Source: Thermoplasmata archaeon (GTDB lineage: Archaea; Thermoplasmatota; Thermoplasmata; Lutacidiplasmatales; UBA184). Taken from it: a DNA stretch of 64,000 bases. Each line of letters opens with the position of its first letter. The first letter of the stretch is position 1. Shown piece after piece: positions 1-8,257 of the stretch. Made by a program: the position numbers and the translations under genes. The DNA is taken from NCBI GenBank assembly GCA_027315165.1, contig DAHUYN010000010.1, positions 25,021 through 89,020 of the forward strand, read 5' to 3'. The notes below the pieces were generated by a model, which saw only the letters and a list, made by a program, of their open reading frames with translations, had not been told where the DNA came from and did not search any database.

Positions 1-81
1 GTCCGGGGGCTCGAGAGCTACCGCGCCCGCTGGCGCGAGGAGCCACCGGCCCCCGTGCCGCCCTCGGGGAACCCGCCGTGA
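1..81 (+). CDS. C-terminal fragment of an unidentified protein
   Basis: Frame 1 is open from the window edge and reads VRGLESYRARWREEP... before a TGA at 79-81. The stop overlaps the GTG start of the next gene in a GTGA arrangement, the translational coupling used repeatedly in this window, which is the main reason to believe the fragment is coding. Only 26 residues are visible, with a charged helical stretch followed by a Pro-rich tail, so no function can be given. Confidence 0.5.
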   Translation, partial: VRGLESYRARWREEPPAPVPPSGNPP

Positions 82-1025
82 AGGACCTGGCCCGGTTCCG
101 CTCCGACGCCGTCGCGCGGCTGCGCGAAGCGGTGCCGGGCCCGGCGATCGTCGCCGCGAGCGGCGGGATCGACTCGACGGTCGCCGCCCTCCTCGCGCAG
201 GAGGCCCTCGGCGACCGGGCGCATTCGCTGTTCGTCGACACGGGGCTCCTCCGCGCCGGCGAGGTCGAGCGCGTCGAGGGCTTCTTCGCCGCCTCCCACC
301 TGAGCTATCGCGTCCTCGACGCCGAGGCGCGATTCCTCTCGGCGCTCGACGGCGTCACCGACCCCGAGGAGAAGCGGCGGCGGATCGGCACGGCGTTCGT
401 CCGGCTCTTCGAGGAGGAGGCGACGACGCTCCACGCCGACCACCTGGTCCAGGGGACGATCGCCCCGGACTGGATCGAGAGCGGCGGCGCGCTCCGCGAC
501 ACGATCAAGACCCACCACAACGTCGGCGGCCTCCCCAAGGACATGCGCCTGAAGGTCGTCGAGCCGCTCCGCGACCTCTACAAGGACGAGGTACGAGCGC
601 TCGCGCTGTACCTCGGCGTCCCCGAGCACGAGCGCCAGCCGTTCCCGGGCCCGGGGCTCGCCGTCCGCGTCAACGGTCCCGTCACGCGCGAGCGGGTCGC
701 TCGCGTCCGCGTCGCGAACCGGATCGTCGAGGAGGAGGTCGACGCGGCCGTCGCGACGGGCCGCCTGCCGCGACCGTGGCAGTACTTCGCCGTCCTCCTC
801 CCGGTGCGCACCGTCGGCGTCACCGGCGACAACCGCGTCTACGGCGAGGCGGTGAGCGTGCGGATCGTCGAGTCGGTCGATGCGATGACCGCGACCTCGA
901 TGCACCCGCCCGCCGACCTCCTCGCGACGATCGCCGAGCGGATCACGCGAGAGCTGTCGGGCCAGGTGACTCGAGTCCTCTACGACCTCACCGATAAGCC
1001 CCCGGCGACGATCGAGTGGGAGTGA
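78..1025 (+). CDS. guaAB: GMP synthase, PP-ATPase subunit (archaeal subunit B)
   Basis: This subunit activates XMP by adenylation and aminates it to GMP, using ammonia from a separate glutaminase subunit; it is the last step of guanine nucleotide synthesis and is cytosolic. The PP-loop SGGIDST lies near residue 30, the family motif around FPGPGLAVRV near residue 190, and the protein ends with the expected DKPPATIEWE. At 315 residues it matches stand-alone archaeal ATPase subunits rather than the fused bacterial GuaA. The GTG start overlaps the upstream stop. The glutaminase partner is not seen in the window; the truncated upstream ORF could be any gene. Confidence 0.95.
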   Translation: MKDLARFRSDAVARLREAVPGPAIVAASGGIDSTVAALLAQEALGDRAHSLFVDTGLLRAGEVERVEGFFAASHLSYRVLDAEARFLSALDGVTDPEEKRRRIGTAFVRLFEEEATTLHADHLVQGTIAPDWIESGGALRDTIKTHHNVGGLPKDMRLKVVEPLRDLYKDEVRALALYLGVPEHERQPFPGPGLAVRVNGPVTRERVARVRVANRIVEEEVDAAVATGRLPRPWQYFAVLLPVRTVGVTGDNRVYGEAVSVRIVESVDAMTATSMHPPADLLATIAERITRELSGQVTRVLYDLTDKPPATIEWE

Positions 1026-1084
1026 CGAGCGTCGAGGGCGAAACGCCTATCTCCCGCGCCCGCGTCGGAGTCTCCCGAGGCGAC

Positions 1085-1303
1085 GTGGGCGACGGTACGG
1101 CGGTCGGCCGGACGATCGTGCTCCCCGAGGAGCTCGCCGTGGCCCTCGAGGCCCGGGTCCGCGGGACCTCGTTCCCCGACGTCGACGCGTTCGTCGCCTT
1201 CGTCCTCGCCCGCCTCCTCGAGAGCCCCGAGCGGGGCGGCTTCACCGAGGAGGAGGAGCGTCGCCTCCGCGAGCGGCTCCGGTCCCTCGGCTACATCGAC
1301 TGA
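1085..1303 (+). CDS. Small ribbon-helix-helix-like hypothetical protein
   Basis: A 72-residue protein beginning GTG, with a beta-strand-like segment (TIVLPEELAVALEARV) followed by two predicted helices and an acidic helix ending LRSLGYID. The first part resembles the strand-helix-helix arrangement of small DNA-binding RHH proteins, but this is a resemblance only. The ORF track starts it at 1016, overlapping guaAB by ten bases; the GTG at 1085 is preferred because the extra N-terminus is unlike the rest and a weak TATA-like CTATC lies between. Function unknown. Confidence 0.55.
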   Translation: MGDGTAVGRTIVLPEELAVALEARVRGTSFPDVDAFVAFVLARLLESPERGGFTEEEERRLRERLRSLGYID

Positions 1304-1342
1304 CCCGGCAACCCCTATACGCGAGCCCGGGCTCGGTCGGGC

Positions 1343-1600
1343 GTGCTCGCCTGCCCGTTCTGCGGCGCCCCCGAGACCGACCGGATCGACCTCGAGGGGA
1401 AGCGGTTCCTCGTCTTCCGCTGCCTCTTCACCCCCGAGGTCGACCCCGCGCTCTCGGAGCCCGAGCTCGACCTCGCGCTCCGGAGCCGCTATGCGGGGCC
1501 GGGGGCGGCCTACTTCCGCGGCACCTGCGACCGGCTCCACCTCTTCGTGACGAAGGGCGAGGGGGCGCGCGCGCTCACGCGAGCGGACGGTCCCGCGTAG
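1343..1600 (+). CDS. Small zinc-binding hypothetical protein
   Basis: An 85-residue protein starting GTG with an N-terminal CPFCG knuckle and two further cysteines (one in the segment VFRCLF, one near residue 61), so it probably binds a metal. A TATA-like CTATAC is centred about 27 bp upstream of the start, consistent with a leaderless transcript. Its 3' end runs 26 bp into the convergent TMEM175-like gene. No named family is recognised. Confidence 0.6.
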   Translation: MLACPFCGAPETDRIDLEGKRFLVFRCLFTPEVDPALSEPELDLALRSRYAGPGAAYFRGTCDRLHLFVTKGEGARALTRADGPA

Positions 1601-2318
1601 CGCCGGCGGCGACGCGGCGCCGGGGGCGCCGTATCCGCCCGACGATCAGCTGGGCCGGCAGCAGCAGCACGAACAGGTCCACCGTGTAGCGGGGCGCGAC
1701 GAAGGCGACCCCGAGCGCGACCAGGAAGACGAGCGGGGCGAGGAGGACCCGCTGGGTCGTCCCCGCGACGATCGTCTCGGGGAGGCCGGGGGCCAAGAGG
1801 CGACGCGCTCGGGCGGCGTGGAGCCAGACGAGGGCCATCAGGCTCCCCGTGACGAGCTCGAGCATCGTGTAGGCGACGCCGGCCTCGGTCGTATTGGGGA
1901 AGGTGATCCACAGGTCGATGAAGAACGGCTGGACGGCGATCGTCATCAGCAGGGCGAGGTTCGTCCAGAGGAGCCCACGGTCCCACCGGTGGATGTGCAG
2001 GAAGAGCCGGTGGTGCGACGACCACCACACCGCGAGGACGAGGAAGCCGATCACGTAGGTCTCCAAGAGCGGCAGGTCCTGGCCGAGCCGGCCGATCGTG
2101 CTCGGCGGGACCAGGTAGATCACCAGCAGCGTCATCGCGAAGGCGAAGATGCCGTCGCTGAGCCCGAGCAGTCGCGAGAGGTCGGTGCCGCCGAGCTCGC
2201 CGGCGTAGCGGGCCTCTCGCACCTCCTCGGCCTCGGCGGCCCTCGTCGCGGTCGGGGCGGTGCCGGGACTTGGGGCCGTCGCGTCGGGGCGGGGTACGGC
2301 GCCCGACGCGGCCTCCAA
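1575..2318 (-). CDS. TMEM175/DUF1211-family membrane protein (putative K+ channel)
   Basis: The signature LSDGIFAFAMTLLVIYLV of the TMEM175 (DUF1211) family, whose F-S-D motif lines the potassium pore, lies near residue 53; here the first residue is Leu instead of Phe. About six hydrophobic segments follow over 247 residues, the usual size for a single-repeat prokaryotic member, and the C-terminus is Arg-rich. The first about 45 residues are Ala/Pro/Glu-rich and probably cytosolic or overcalled. It starts 13 bp after the SDH operon on the same strand, so it may be co-transcribed with it. Ion selectivity is inferred from the family. Confidence 0.85.
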   Translation of the reverse strand: MEAASGAVPRPDATAPSPGTAPTATRAAEAEEVREARYAGELGGTDLSRLLGLSDGIFAFAMTLLVIYLVPPSTIGRLGQDLPLLETYVIGFLVLAVWWSSHHRLFLHIHRWDRGLLWTNLALLMTIAVQPFFIDLWITFPNTTEAGVAYTMLELVTGSLMALVWLHAARARRLLAPGLPETIVAGTTQRVLLAPLVFLVALGVAFVAPRYTVDLFVLLLPAQLIVGRIRRPRRRVAAGATRDRPLA

Positions 2319-2331
2319 GGTCCTCCGGGCC

Positions 2332-3219
2332 CTACGCGGGCACCGCGACCTGGCCGATCTTGCGGAGGGCCGAGTCGGTCGCGACGAGGTGTCGGGGCAG
2401 CCCGAGCTCCTCCGGCGTCGCCCCGAGCGCGAGGCCCACGAGCTGCGGGAGGTGGAAGACGGGCATGTGGAGATCGTGGCCGACGGCCTTCTCCGCCTTG
2501 TTCTGGAACGAGTCGAGCGACGTGTGGCACAGCGGGCACGGCGTCGCCATCGCGTCGGCGCCGTGGGCCTTCGCGTCCTCGATCTGCGTCGCCGCGATCC
2601 GGTTCGCCGTCGCCTCCTTGACGAAGAGGATCGGGAAGCCGCAGCACATCACGCGGCCGCGGTAGAGGACGGGGGTCGCGCCGAGCGCCGCGATGAGGTC
2701 CTCGAAGGACCGGGGCTCTTCGCCGCTCTCGCTCAAGAGCTCCTTGGAGGGGCGCAGGAGGTGGCAGCCGTAGAAGGCACCGACCTTGAGGCCGGTGAGG
2801 GGGCGCGTCACCATCGCGCGCAGACGCTCGACACCGACGTCCTCGTGGAGGACCTCCAAGAGGTGGCGGACGCGCGTCGTCCCCTGGTAGGCGACGCCGA
2901 TCTTCGCGAGCGCGCCGTCGACGCGGTGGCGCATCTCGGGCGACGCGAGCTCGACGTTGGCGAGGCGGAGCATGCCCGTGCACGTCGAGCAGACCGTGAG
3001 GAGCTCGAGCCCGGCCCGCTCGGCGATCGCGAGGTTCCTCGCGTTCATCGCGACGTTGAGGGTCCGGTTCGCCTCGTCGACGAACCCCGAGCCGCAGCAG
3101 GAGAAGTTGGGGAACTCGACGAGCTCGAGCCCGATCTTCTTCGCGACCCAGCGGGTGGCGAGGTCGAGCTCCTTGCCCGACTCCTGCGCGACGCAGCCGG
3201 GGTAGTAGGCGAGCTTCAT
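2332..3219 (-). CDS. HdrB-like CCG-domain subunit of succinate dehydrogenase/fumarate reductase
   Basis: The 295-residue protein carries two complete cysteine-rich CCG modules: YPGC...SCCGSGF...CSTC in the first half and YGCH...MCCGFP...CPLC in the second. This is the arrangement of heterodisulfide reductase HdrB and of the SdhE-type subunit found instead of a haem membrane anchor in some archaeal complexes; such modules bind a non-cubane [4Fe-4S] cluster. The ATG overlaps the sdhB stop (ATGA), proving operon membership. There is no transmembrane segment. In this operon it probably passes electrons between SdhB and a thiol or quinone-side acceptor. Archaeal databases name it SdhC or SdhE, so no symbol is assigned. 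Confidence 0.88.
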   Translation of the reverse strand: MKLAYYPGCVAQESGKELDLATRWVAKKIGLELVEFPNFSCCGSGFVDEANRTLNVAMNARNLAIAERAGLELLTVCSTCTGMLRLANVELASPEMRHRVDGALAKIGVAYQGTTRVRHLLEVLHEDVGVERLRAMVTRPLTGLKVGAFYGCHLLRPSKELLSESGEEPRSFEDLIAALGATPVLYRGRVMCCGFPILFVKEATANRIAATQIEDAKAHGADAMATPCPLCHTSLDSFQNKAEKAVGHDLHMPVFHLPQLVGLALGATPEELGLPRHLVATDSALRKIGQVAVPA

Positions 3220-4193
3220 CGCGCCTTCTCCCCGGGCGCGTCGTCGAGCTCGCGGTAGAGGGTCTCGATCTGCTCGAGCTCCTGGATCTTGGGGGGTTTG
3301 CGCATCGTCTCCGGCTTCTTTCGCGCGACCTTGAGCCCCTGCGGGATCTGTCCGAGCATCGCGAGCGGCGACATCGTCTGGCGCACGAGCTTGAGCTCGT
3401 TGAGGATCCCCCGATCGCGGAGGTTCTCCTTGAACCCGAGGGCGTGACGGGAGCCGTTCTCGGTCGCGCCCTGCGCCGCGATGGCCATCTCCTTGAGGTC
3501 GCGGATCCGCTGCGACGGCTGGACGTCCTTCGGGCACGCCTCGGTGCAGAGGTGGCAGCGAAGGCAGAGCCAGAGCCCCTCGGTCTGGATCCGCACGAGG
3601 CGGTCCTGGCGCGCGCTGTCGCGGGGGTCGACGACGAACCGATAGAGCTTGGCGAGCGCCATCGGGCCGGGGAAGCTCGCGTCGGCCTCGACGGCGGGGC
3701 AGGCGGAGTAGCAGGCGCCGCAGGCGATGCACCGGGGGGTCTCCTTGAACCGCTCGACCTCCACCGGGGTCATCGGCGTCTCCCGGTCGGCCGGCATCGG
3801 GTGCCGCGGGTCGGTGATGAGGTGGGGCTCGAGCTTTCGGTAGTGACCCCAGAAGGGGGACATCTCGACGACGAGGTCGCGGAGGACCGGCAGGCTCCGC
3901 ATCGGCTCGATGACGATCTTCCCGTGCTTTTCGACCTCGGGGCCGACCGGGGTCTGGCAGACGAGGCGGCTCTTCGAGTTGACGACCATCGCGCAGGAGC
4001 CGCAGATCGCGCTCCGGCACGAGTAGCGCATCGTGAGCGTCGGGTCCCGGTCGGCGCGGATCTGCAGGAGCGCGGTGAGGATCGGCGTGTGCGGGGCGAG
4101 GTCGAGCTCGAAGCGGTCGTAGTGGGGCTTTGCGTCGTGGGTCGGGTCGAACCGGTAGACCTCGATGGGCACCTTGACCCGCGCTGCTGCCAT
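3216..4193 (-). CDS. sdhB: Succinate dehydrogenase/fumarate reductase iron-sulfur subunit
   Basis: This is the electron-transfer subunit linking the flavoprotein to the HdrB-like subunit. The N-terminal ferredoxin domain has CRSAICGSC for the [2Fe-2S] cluster near residue 60; the C-terminal domain has CIACGACYSACP and CLRCHLCTEACP for the two other clusters. At 325 residues it is longer than typical SdhB, with a basic C-terminal tail of about 80 residues. The longer ORF in the track comes from reading through sdhA in another frame; the ATG used here overlaps the sdhA stop by one base (TGATG). Confidence 0.93.
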   Translation of the reverse strand: MAAARVKVPIEVYRFDPTHDAKPHYDRFELDLAPHTPILTALLQIRADRDPTLTMRYSCRSAICGSCAMVVNSKSRLVCQTPVGPEVEKHGKIVIEPMRSLPVLRDLVVEMSPFWGHYRKLEPHLITDPRHPMPADRETPMTPVEVERFKETPRCIACGACYSACPAVEADASFPGPMALAKLYRFVVDPRDSARQDRLVRIQTEGLWLCLRCHLCTEACPKDVQPSQRIRDLKEMAIAAQGATENGSRHALGFKENLRDRGILNELKLVRQTMSPLAMLGQIPQGLKVARKKPETMRKPPKIQELEQIETLYRELDDAPGEKAR

Positions 4194-5866
4194 CAGTACA
4201 CCCGCTCCTTCGGCTCCCACCGCGTGTAGGCGACCGGCGCATAGCTCAACGTCGGGCCCTCCGGGCCCGGCCGCGCGATCGTGTGCCGCATCCAGTTGAC
4301 GTCGTCGCGCTTGGGGTAGTCGAGGCGCGTGTGCGCGCCCCGGCTCTCCGTCCGCGCGAGCGCGCCGACGACGATCACCTCGGCGAGGTCGAGCATGTGG
4401 CCGGTCTCGAGCGCATCGGTGAGATGGAGGTTGTAGACCCGCGAGGTCTCGGAGATGCGAACGTTCTCGTAGCGGCGCTGGAGCGCGCGGAGACGCCGGA
4501 GCGCCTCCTCGAGGTCGCCCGGGCTGCGGTAGATCCCCACGTACCGGTCCATCGTCGCCTGCATCTCGGACCGCAGCGCCTGCGGCTCCTCGCCGTCCTT
4601 CCGCGCGGCCATCGCACGTACGTGGGCGGTCTCGCCTTCGAGGTCCTCGGGGGTCACGGAGGCCGTCGCCGCCGTCTCCGCGTAGGCGGCGGCCGCGAGG
4701 CCGGCCTGCTTGCCGAAGACGAGCGTCTCGAGCAGCGAGTTGCCGCCGAGGCGGTTCGCCCCGTGGATCGACACGCACGCGGCCTCACCGGCCGCGAAGA
4801 GCCCGGGGATCGTCGCCTCGCCGTGGAGGTCCGTCGAGATCCCGCCCATCATGTAGTGCTGGGCCGGCATCACGGGGATCGGCTGCGTCACGGGGTCGAC
4901 GCCGGCGAACGCCCGGGTGAAGTCGCAGATCTCCTGGAGGCGGGTCTCGATCTTCTCGCGACCGAGATGCATCAGCTCGAGGTGGACGTAGCGGCCGGGG
5001 AACCCGCGTCCCTCCTGGACCTCGGTCCAGATCGCGCGCGAGACGACGTCCCGTGACGCCAGATCGAGGACGTGGGGCGCGTAGCGGGACATGAACCGCT
5101 CGCCGTTGGCGTTCTTGAGGATCCCGCCCTCGCCCCGCGCCCCCTCGGTGATGAGGATCGACGACTCCAGGAGCGCGGTCGGGTGGAACTGGACGAACTC
5201 CATGTCCTTGAGCGCGGCCCCGGCGCGGTAGGCGGCCGCGAGGCCGTCTCCCGTGCAGCTGTGCGCGTTCGTCGTCCGGCCGTAGATGCGGCCCGCCGGG
5301 CCCGTCGCGAGGACGACGGCCTTCGCGGCGATCGCCGCGAAGTCGCCGTGGCGTCGGTCGAAGGCGACGATCCCCTGGACGCGGCCGTCGTGGACGACGA
5401 GGCTCGTGAGGTCCCACTCCTCGTAGATCGTGAAGCTCTCCGTCCCGAGCCGTTCGTAGAGCGCCTGGAGGAGCGCGAGACCCGTCCGGTCCGCCGCGTA
5501 GATCGTCCTCGGAAAGCCGGCGCCGCCGAACGGCCGTCGCGCGAGGCTGCCGTCGTCGGCCCTCGAGAAGATCGTGCCGAAGTGCTCCATCTCGACGACC
5601 GTCGGGCCGGCCTCGCGACAGAAGAACTCGATCGCGTCCTGGTCTCCGAGGTAGTCGGAGCCCTTGACCGTGTCGTAGATGTGCGTGTCGACGGAGTCCT
5701 CCTTCCCGACGGCGGCGTTGATCCCGCCCTGGGCGGCGCCCGAGTGGGAGCGGAGCGGGTGGAGCTTCGTCACGATCGCGACGTCGCGCCCGGCCTCGAT
5801 CGCGGCGAGGGCGGCCCGCTGTCCGGCGAGCCCGGCTCCGACGACAACGACATCGTGACGCTGCAT
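4193..5866 (-). CDS. sdhA: Succinate dehydrogenase/fumarate reductase flavoprotein subunit
   Basis: The catalytic flavoprotein interconverts succinate and fumarate using covalently bound FAD. The Rossmann motif [16 protein letters not shown] is at the N-terminus, the FAD-attachment region [12 protein letters not shown] near residue 45, and the active-site stretch [21 protein letters not shown] with catalytic Arg near residue 245. The start chosen is the ATG of [10 protein letters not shown] (557 residues), directly before the dinucleotide fold; the ORF track runs 101 residues further upstream into low-complexity sequence. A weak TATA-like TTTACC lies about 38 bp upstream. First gene of the sdhA-sdhB-CCG operon. 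Confidence 0.95.
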   Translation of the reverse strand: MQRHDVVVVGAGLAGQRAALAAIEAGRDVAIVTKLHPLRSHSGAAQGGINAAVGKEDSVDTHIYDTVKGSDYLGDQDAIEFFCREAGPTVVEMEHFGTIFSRADDGSLARRPFGGAGFPRTIYAADRTGLALLQALYERLGTESFTIYEEWDLTSLVVHDGRVQGIVAFDRRHGDFAAIAAKAVVLATGPAGRIYGRTTNAHSCTGDGLAAAYRAGAALKDMEFVQFHPTALLESSILITEGARGEGGILKNANGERFMSRYAPHVLDLASRDVVSRAIWTEVQEGRGFPGRYVHLELMHLGREKIETRLQEICDFTRAFAGVDPVTQPIPVMPAQHYMMGGISTDLHGEATIPGLFAAGEAACVSIHGANRLGGNSLLETLVFGKQAGLAAAAYAETAATASVTPEDLEGETAHVRAMAARKDGEEPQALRSEMQATMDRYVGIYRSPGDLEEALRRLRALQRRYENVRISETSRVYNLHLTDALETGHMLDLAEVIVVGALARTESRGAHTRLDYPKRDDVNWMRHTIARPGPEGPTLSYAPVAYTRWEPKERVY

Positions 5867-5979
5867 CGAGGGAACTCCGCGCGCGCTGGAGCGATGGGCA
5901 GGTAAAGCGTTTCGCGCCTCGCGGGCGAGAGGTCTCGCCGACCGCGAGCCCGTCCGGGTCCCGCGGTCGGGCCGAGCGG

Positions 5980-6753
5980 CTACTGGGGGGGAGGCGGCGG
6001 CGGCGGGGGCGGGGGCGCCGTGCCGCCGGCGGGCGCCGACGGGGGCGACGCCATCGGCGGCGTCATCGGCGGCTGCTGGCGCTTGCGACGGCTCACGACG
6101 ACCAGGACGACGACCACGACGACGATGACAACGATGACGACCACCATGAGGATCGCCGCGAGGACCCACCAGGCGAGCGCGGTCCCGAGCGTGGCGCTCG
6201 TGCAGTTGGCGTTGAGGCAGGTGCCCGAGCCACCCCCGTTGACGAAGTCAGAGCCGATCCAGCTCGCGCTCCCCGAGCCCGAGCTCCCGGAGTAGGCCTC
6301 GGCGTTCGCGGTGAAGCTGCCCGAGGTCGGGAGGGACGTCTTGTTCAGCTGGAACTGGAGCGAGGAGCCCGAGTTCGTGATCGTCCCCGCGACGTTCCCG
6401 TAGCCGTAGGAACCGGCGGCGCTCGAGAACCAGAGCCCCGTGACGTTGCCGTCGAACTCGACGTAGGCCGTGGCGCTCGAGGAGGAGGAGCCCCCCGAGT
6501 AGAAGAAGTAGAAGTCCGAGCTCGACGAGAGCGAGACCTGCCCGCTGACCGTCAGCGTCACGAGGACCGTCGCGCCGTTGTCGCTCGTCGTGAGGCCGAC
6601 GAGGTCGACCGCACCGTTGACCCCGGAGGCTCCCTGGGAGAAGCTCAGATTGTAACCCGTCCCCGAGGCGCTCGCGAGCGGCACGAGCACCACGAGGGCG
6701 GCGAGAAGCCAGCTGGCGGCGGCGGCGACCTTGAGGGACCGAGGCAGCGGCAC
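5980..6753 (-). CDS. Secreted, membrane-anchored Ser/Gly-rich surface protein
   Basis: The 257-residue protein starts with a signal peptide (basic start, hydrophobic core, ASA-type cleavage region near residue 30), continues with about 150 residues rich in Ser, Gly, Thr and Tyr with some N-X-S/T sequons, then a strongly Val-rich transmembrane helix near residue 190-215 and a cytosolic tail of basic residues and polyproline ending in ten consecutive Pro. The outside part is predicted to be mostly beta strand. The topology matches other archaeal cell-surface proteins. Function is unknown. It starts at GTG. Confidence 0.7.
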   Translation of the reverse strand: MPLPRSLKVAAAASWLLAALVVLVPLASASGTGYNLSFSQGASGVNGAVDLVGLTTSDNGATVLVTLTVSGQVSLSSSSDFYFFYSGGSSSSSATAYVEFDGNVTGLWFSSAAGSYGYGNVAGTITNSGSSLQFQLNKTSLPTSGSFTANAEAYSGSSGSGSASWIGSDFVNGGGSGTCLNANCTSATLGTALAWWVLAAILMVVVIVVIVVVVVVLVVVSRRKRQQPPMTPPMASPPSAPAGGTAPPPPPPPPPPQ

Positions 6754-6869
6754 CCGGAGCCTGACCGCCTCCCCCTTTTTCTTCGTTGGGGTCGAGGGTC
6801 CGCCGGCCGTGGGCGCCCGGCTCGGCGGGCGGAGGGATTATCACCGAGGAGCGGGGTGCCGCCGGACCG

Positions 6870-7373
6870 ATGGCCGAGCGTCCGAACCCGCCGCGAGAGA
6901 TCGCGCCGCCGCTCCCTCCGCCCACGCCGACCACGGTCGCGCTCGAGGTCGCGGAGGAGGCCGGCGCGACGTTCGACGAGCTCGGCACGCACCTCAGCGA
7001 GCGGCGGGAGTTCGCGGAGATCCGGCTCGAGCCCGTGCGCCCCCTCGCGATGGTCGAGCGCCAGCCCGGGACCCTCGTCTGGTCGCGCCGGGCGGCGGTC
7101 GTCGCCGCGGGGGCCAGCGGTCGGGTGGCCGGGGCCGGCAGCGGGTTCACGGTCTTCTACGCGGTCCTCCCCGGCGTCGACGAGGCATCACCGCCGGCCG
7201 ACTCGGACACGCCGATCGTCGGCCTCCGCTGGTCGGACTTCGCCTACGCCGAGCCGGTCCGGGGCCCCCCACGATCGATGCTGATGGTCCGCACCGACTC
7301 GCCCCGGTTCACCGGGGTCGCTCGCGCCTTCGGCGAGAAGCTGCGCGCGGCGTTCGAGACCGAGGGCGAGTAG
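6870..7373 (+). CDS. Hypothetical protein with Pro-rich N-terminus
   Basis: A 167-residue protein from the ATG of MAERPNPP. The start is set by a TATA-like GGATTATCA centred about 30 bp upstream, which fits the leaderless pattern of this genome; the track's start at 6786 would lie upstream of that promoter. The body alternates strands and short helices (for example RAAVVAAGASGRVAGAGSGF) and has no cysteines or obvious membrane helix. It precedes the ABC transporter genes on the same strand, which have their own TATA box. No family recognised. Confidence 0.6.
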   Translation: MAERPNPPREIAPPLPPPTPTTVALEVAEEAGATFDELGTHLSERREFAEIRLEPVRPLAMVERQPGTLVWSRRAAVVAAGASGRVAGAGSGFTVFYAVLPGVDEASPPADSDTPIVGLRWSDFAYAEPVRGPPRSMLMVRTDSPRFTGVARAFGEKLRAAFETEGE

Positions 7374-7402
7374 CCCCCCACAAAAGCCTCTCCCGACGGA
7401 GG

Positions 7403-7410
7403 CTATAAAC
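7403..7410 (+). promoter_or_regulatory. TATA box of the ABC exporter genes
   Basis: CTATAAAC is centred about 29 bp before the ATG of the ATPase gene, so transcription probably starts at or within a few bases of the start codon. No Shine-Dalgarno sequence intervenes. Confidence 0.6.
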
Positions 7411-7435
7411 GGCCCGCGCCGCCCTTCCGGGTCCG

Positions 7436-8251
7436 ATGGGATCGGCGACCGGCGCCCCGCTGCCCGCCGCGCCGCCTCCGCCCGACGCGGCGCTCGAGGT
7501 CCGCGGGGTCTCGAAGTCGTTCGGCTTCGTCCACGCGCTCGAGGGGGTCTCGTTCGCGCTCCGTCCCGGCGAGATCGTCGGGCTCCTGGGGCCGAACGGC
7601 GCGGGGAAGTCGACGGCGATGAAGCTGATCCTCGGGCTCCTCCGGCCGGACGCCGGCGACATCCGCCTCTTCGGCCGCGATGTCCACGCCGAGCCGCTCG
7701 TGGCCAAGCAGCAGGTCGGCTACGTGCCGGAGAGCCCGCAGCTCTACGAGTTCCTCACGGGCGCGGAGTACCTCGATTTCATCGCCGACATGTACGGGAT
7801 GGCGGGCGACGGCCGGCAGGAGCGGATCGGTCGGTTCGTCGCGGCGCTCGAGCTCACCGGGCACGAGAACTCGATGCTGAGCGGCTACTCGATGGGGATG
7901 AAGCAGAAGGTCGCGCTCACCTCGGCGCTCCTCCACCGGCCCCGGCTCCTCGTGCTCGACGAGCCGCTCAACGGGCTGGACCCGCGCTCGGCCCGCATCG
8001 TCAAGGACCTCCTCAAGAGCCTCGCCGCGCGAGAGGGCGTCGCGGTCCTCTTCAGTACCCACGTGCTCGAGATCGCTCAAGCGATCTGCGACCGGATCGT
8101 CATCCTCCACCGGGGCCGCGTCCTCGCGACCGGAACGGTCGGGGCGCTCCGGGACTCCGTCGGTCGTCCGGGCTCCGGCCTCGAGGAGGTCTTCCTGAGC
8201 CTCACCGGGACCGAGGACATCCAGGGCGTCGTCGACGCGCTCGCCCGGTAG
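7436..8251 (+). CDS. ABC transporter ATP-binding protein
   Basis: This is the ATPase of an ABC-2-type export system. Walker A GPNGAGKS is near residue 56, the signature motif is the variant SGYSMGMKQKVAL near residue 148, Walker B is LLVLDEPLNGLD, and the switch His follows in STHVLE. The 271-residue length is normal. It is followed by the permease after six bases and both are likely one transcript. The substrate cannot be read from the sequence. Confidence 0.9.
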   Translation: MGSATGAPLPAAPPPPDAALEVRGVSKSFGFVHALEGVSFALRPGEIVGLLGPNGAGKSTAMKLILGLLRPDAGDIRLFGRDVHAEPLVAKQQVGYVPESPQLYEFLTGAEYLDFIADMYGMAGDGRQERIGRFVAALELTGHENSMLSGYSMGMKQKVALTSALLHRPRLLVLDEPLNGLDPRSARIVKDLLKSLAAREGVAVLFSTHVLEIAQAICDRIVILHRGRVLATGTVGALRDSVGRPGSGLEEVFLSLTGTEDIQGVVDALAR

Positions 8252-8257
8252 GCGACG

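Noticed and set aside
18-905. Long minus-strand ORF opposite guaAB (295 aa)
   Set aside because: Asp/Arg/Glu-rich shadow composition typical of the antisense frame in high-GC genes; no domain, and guaAB is certain.
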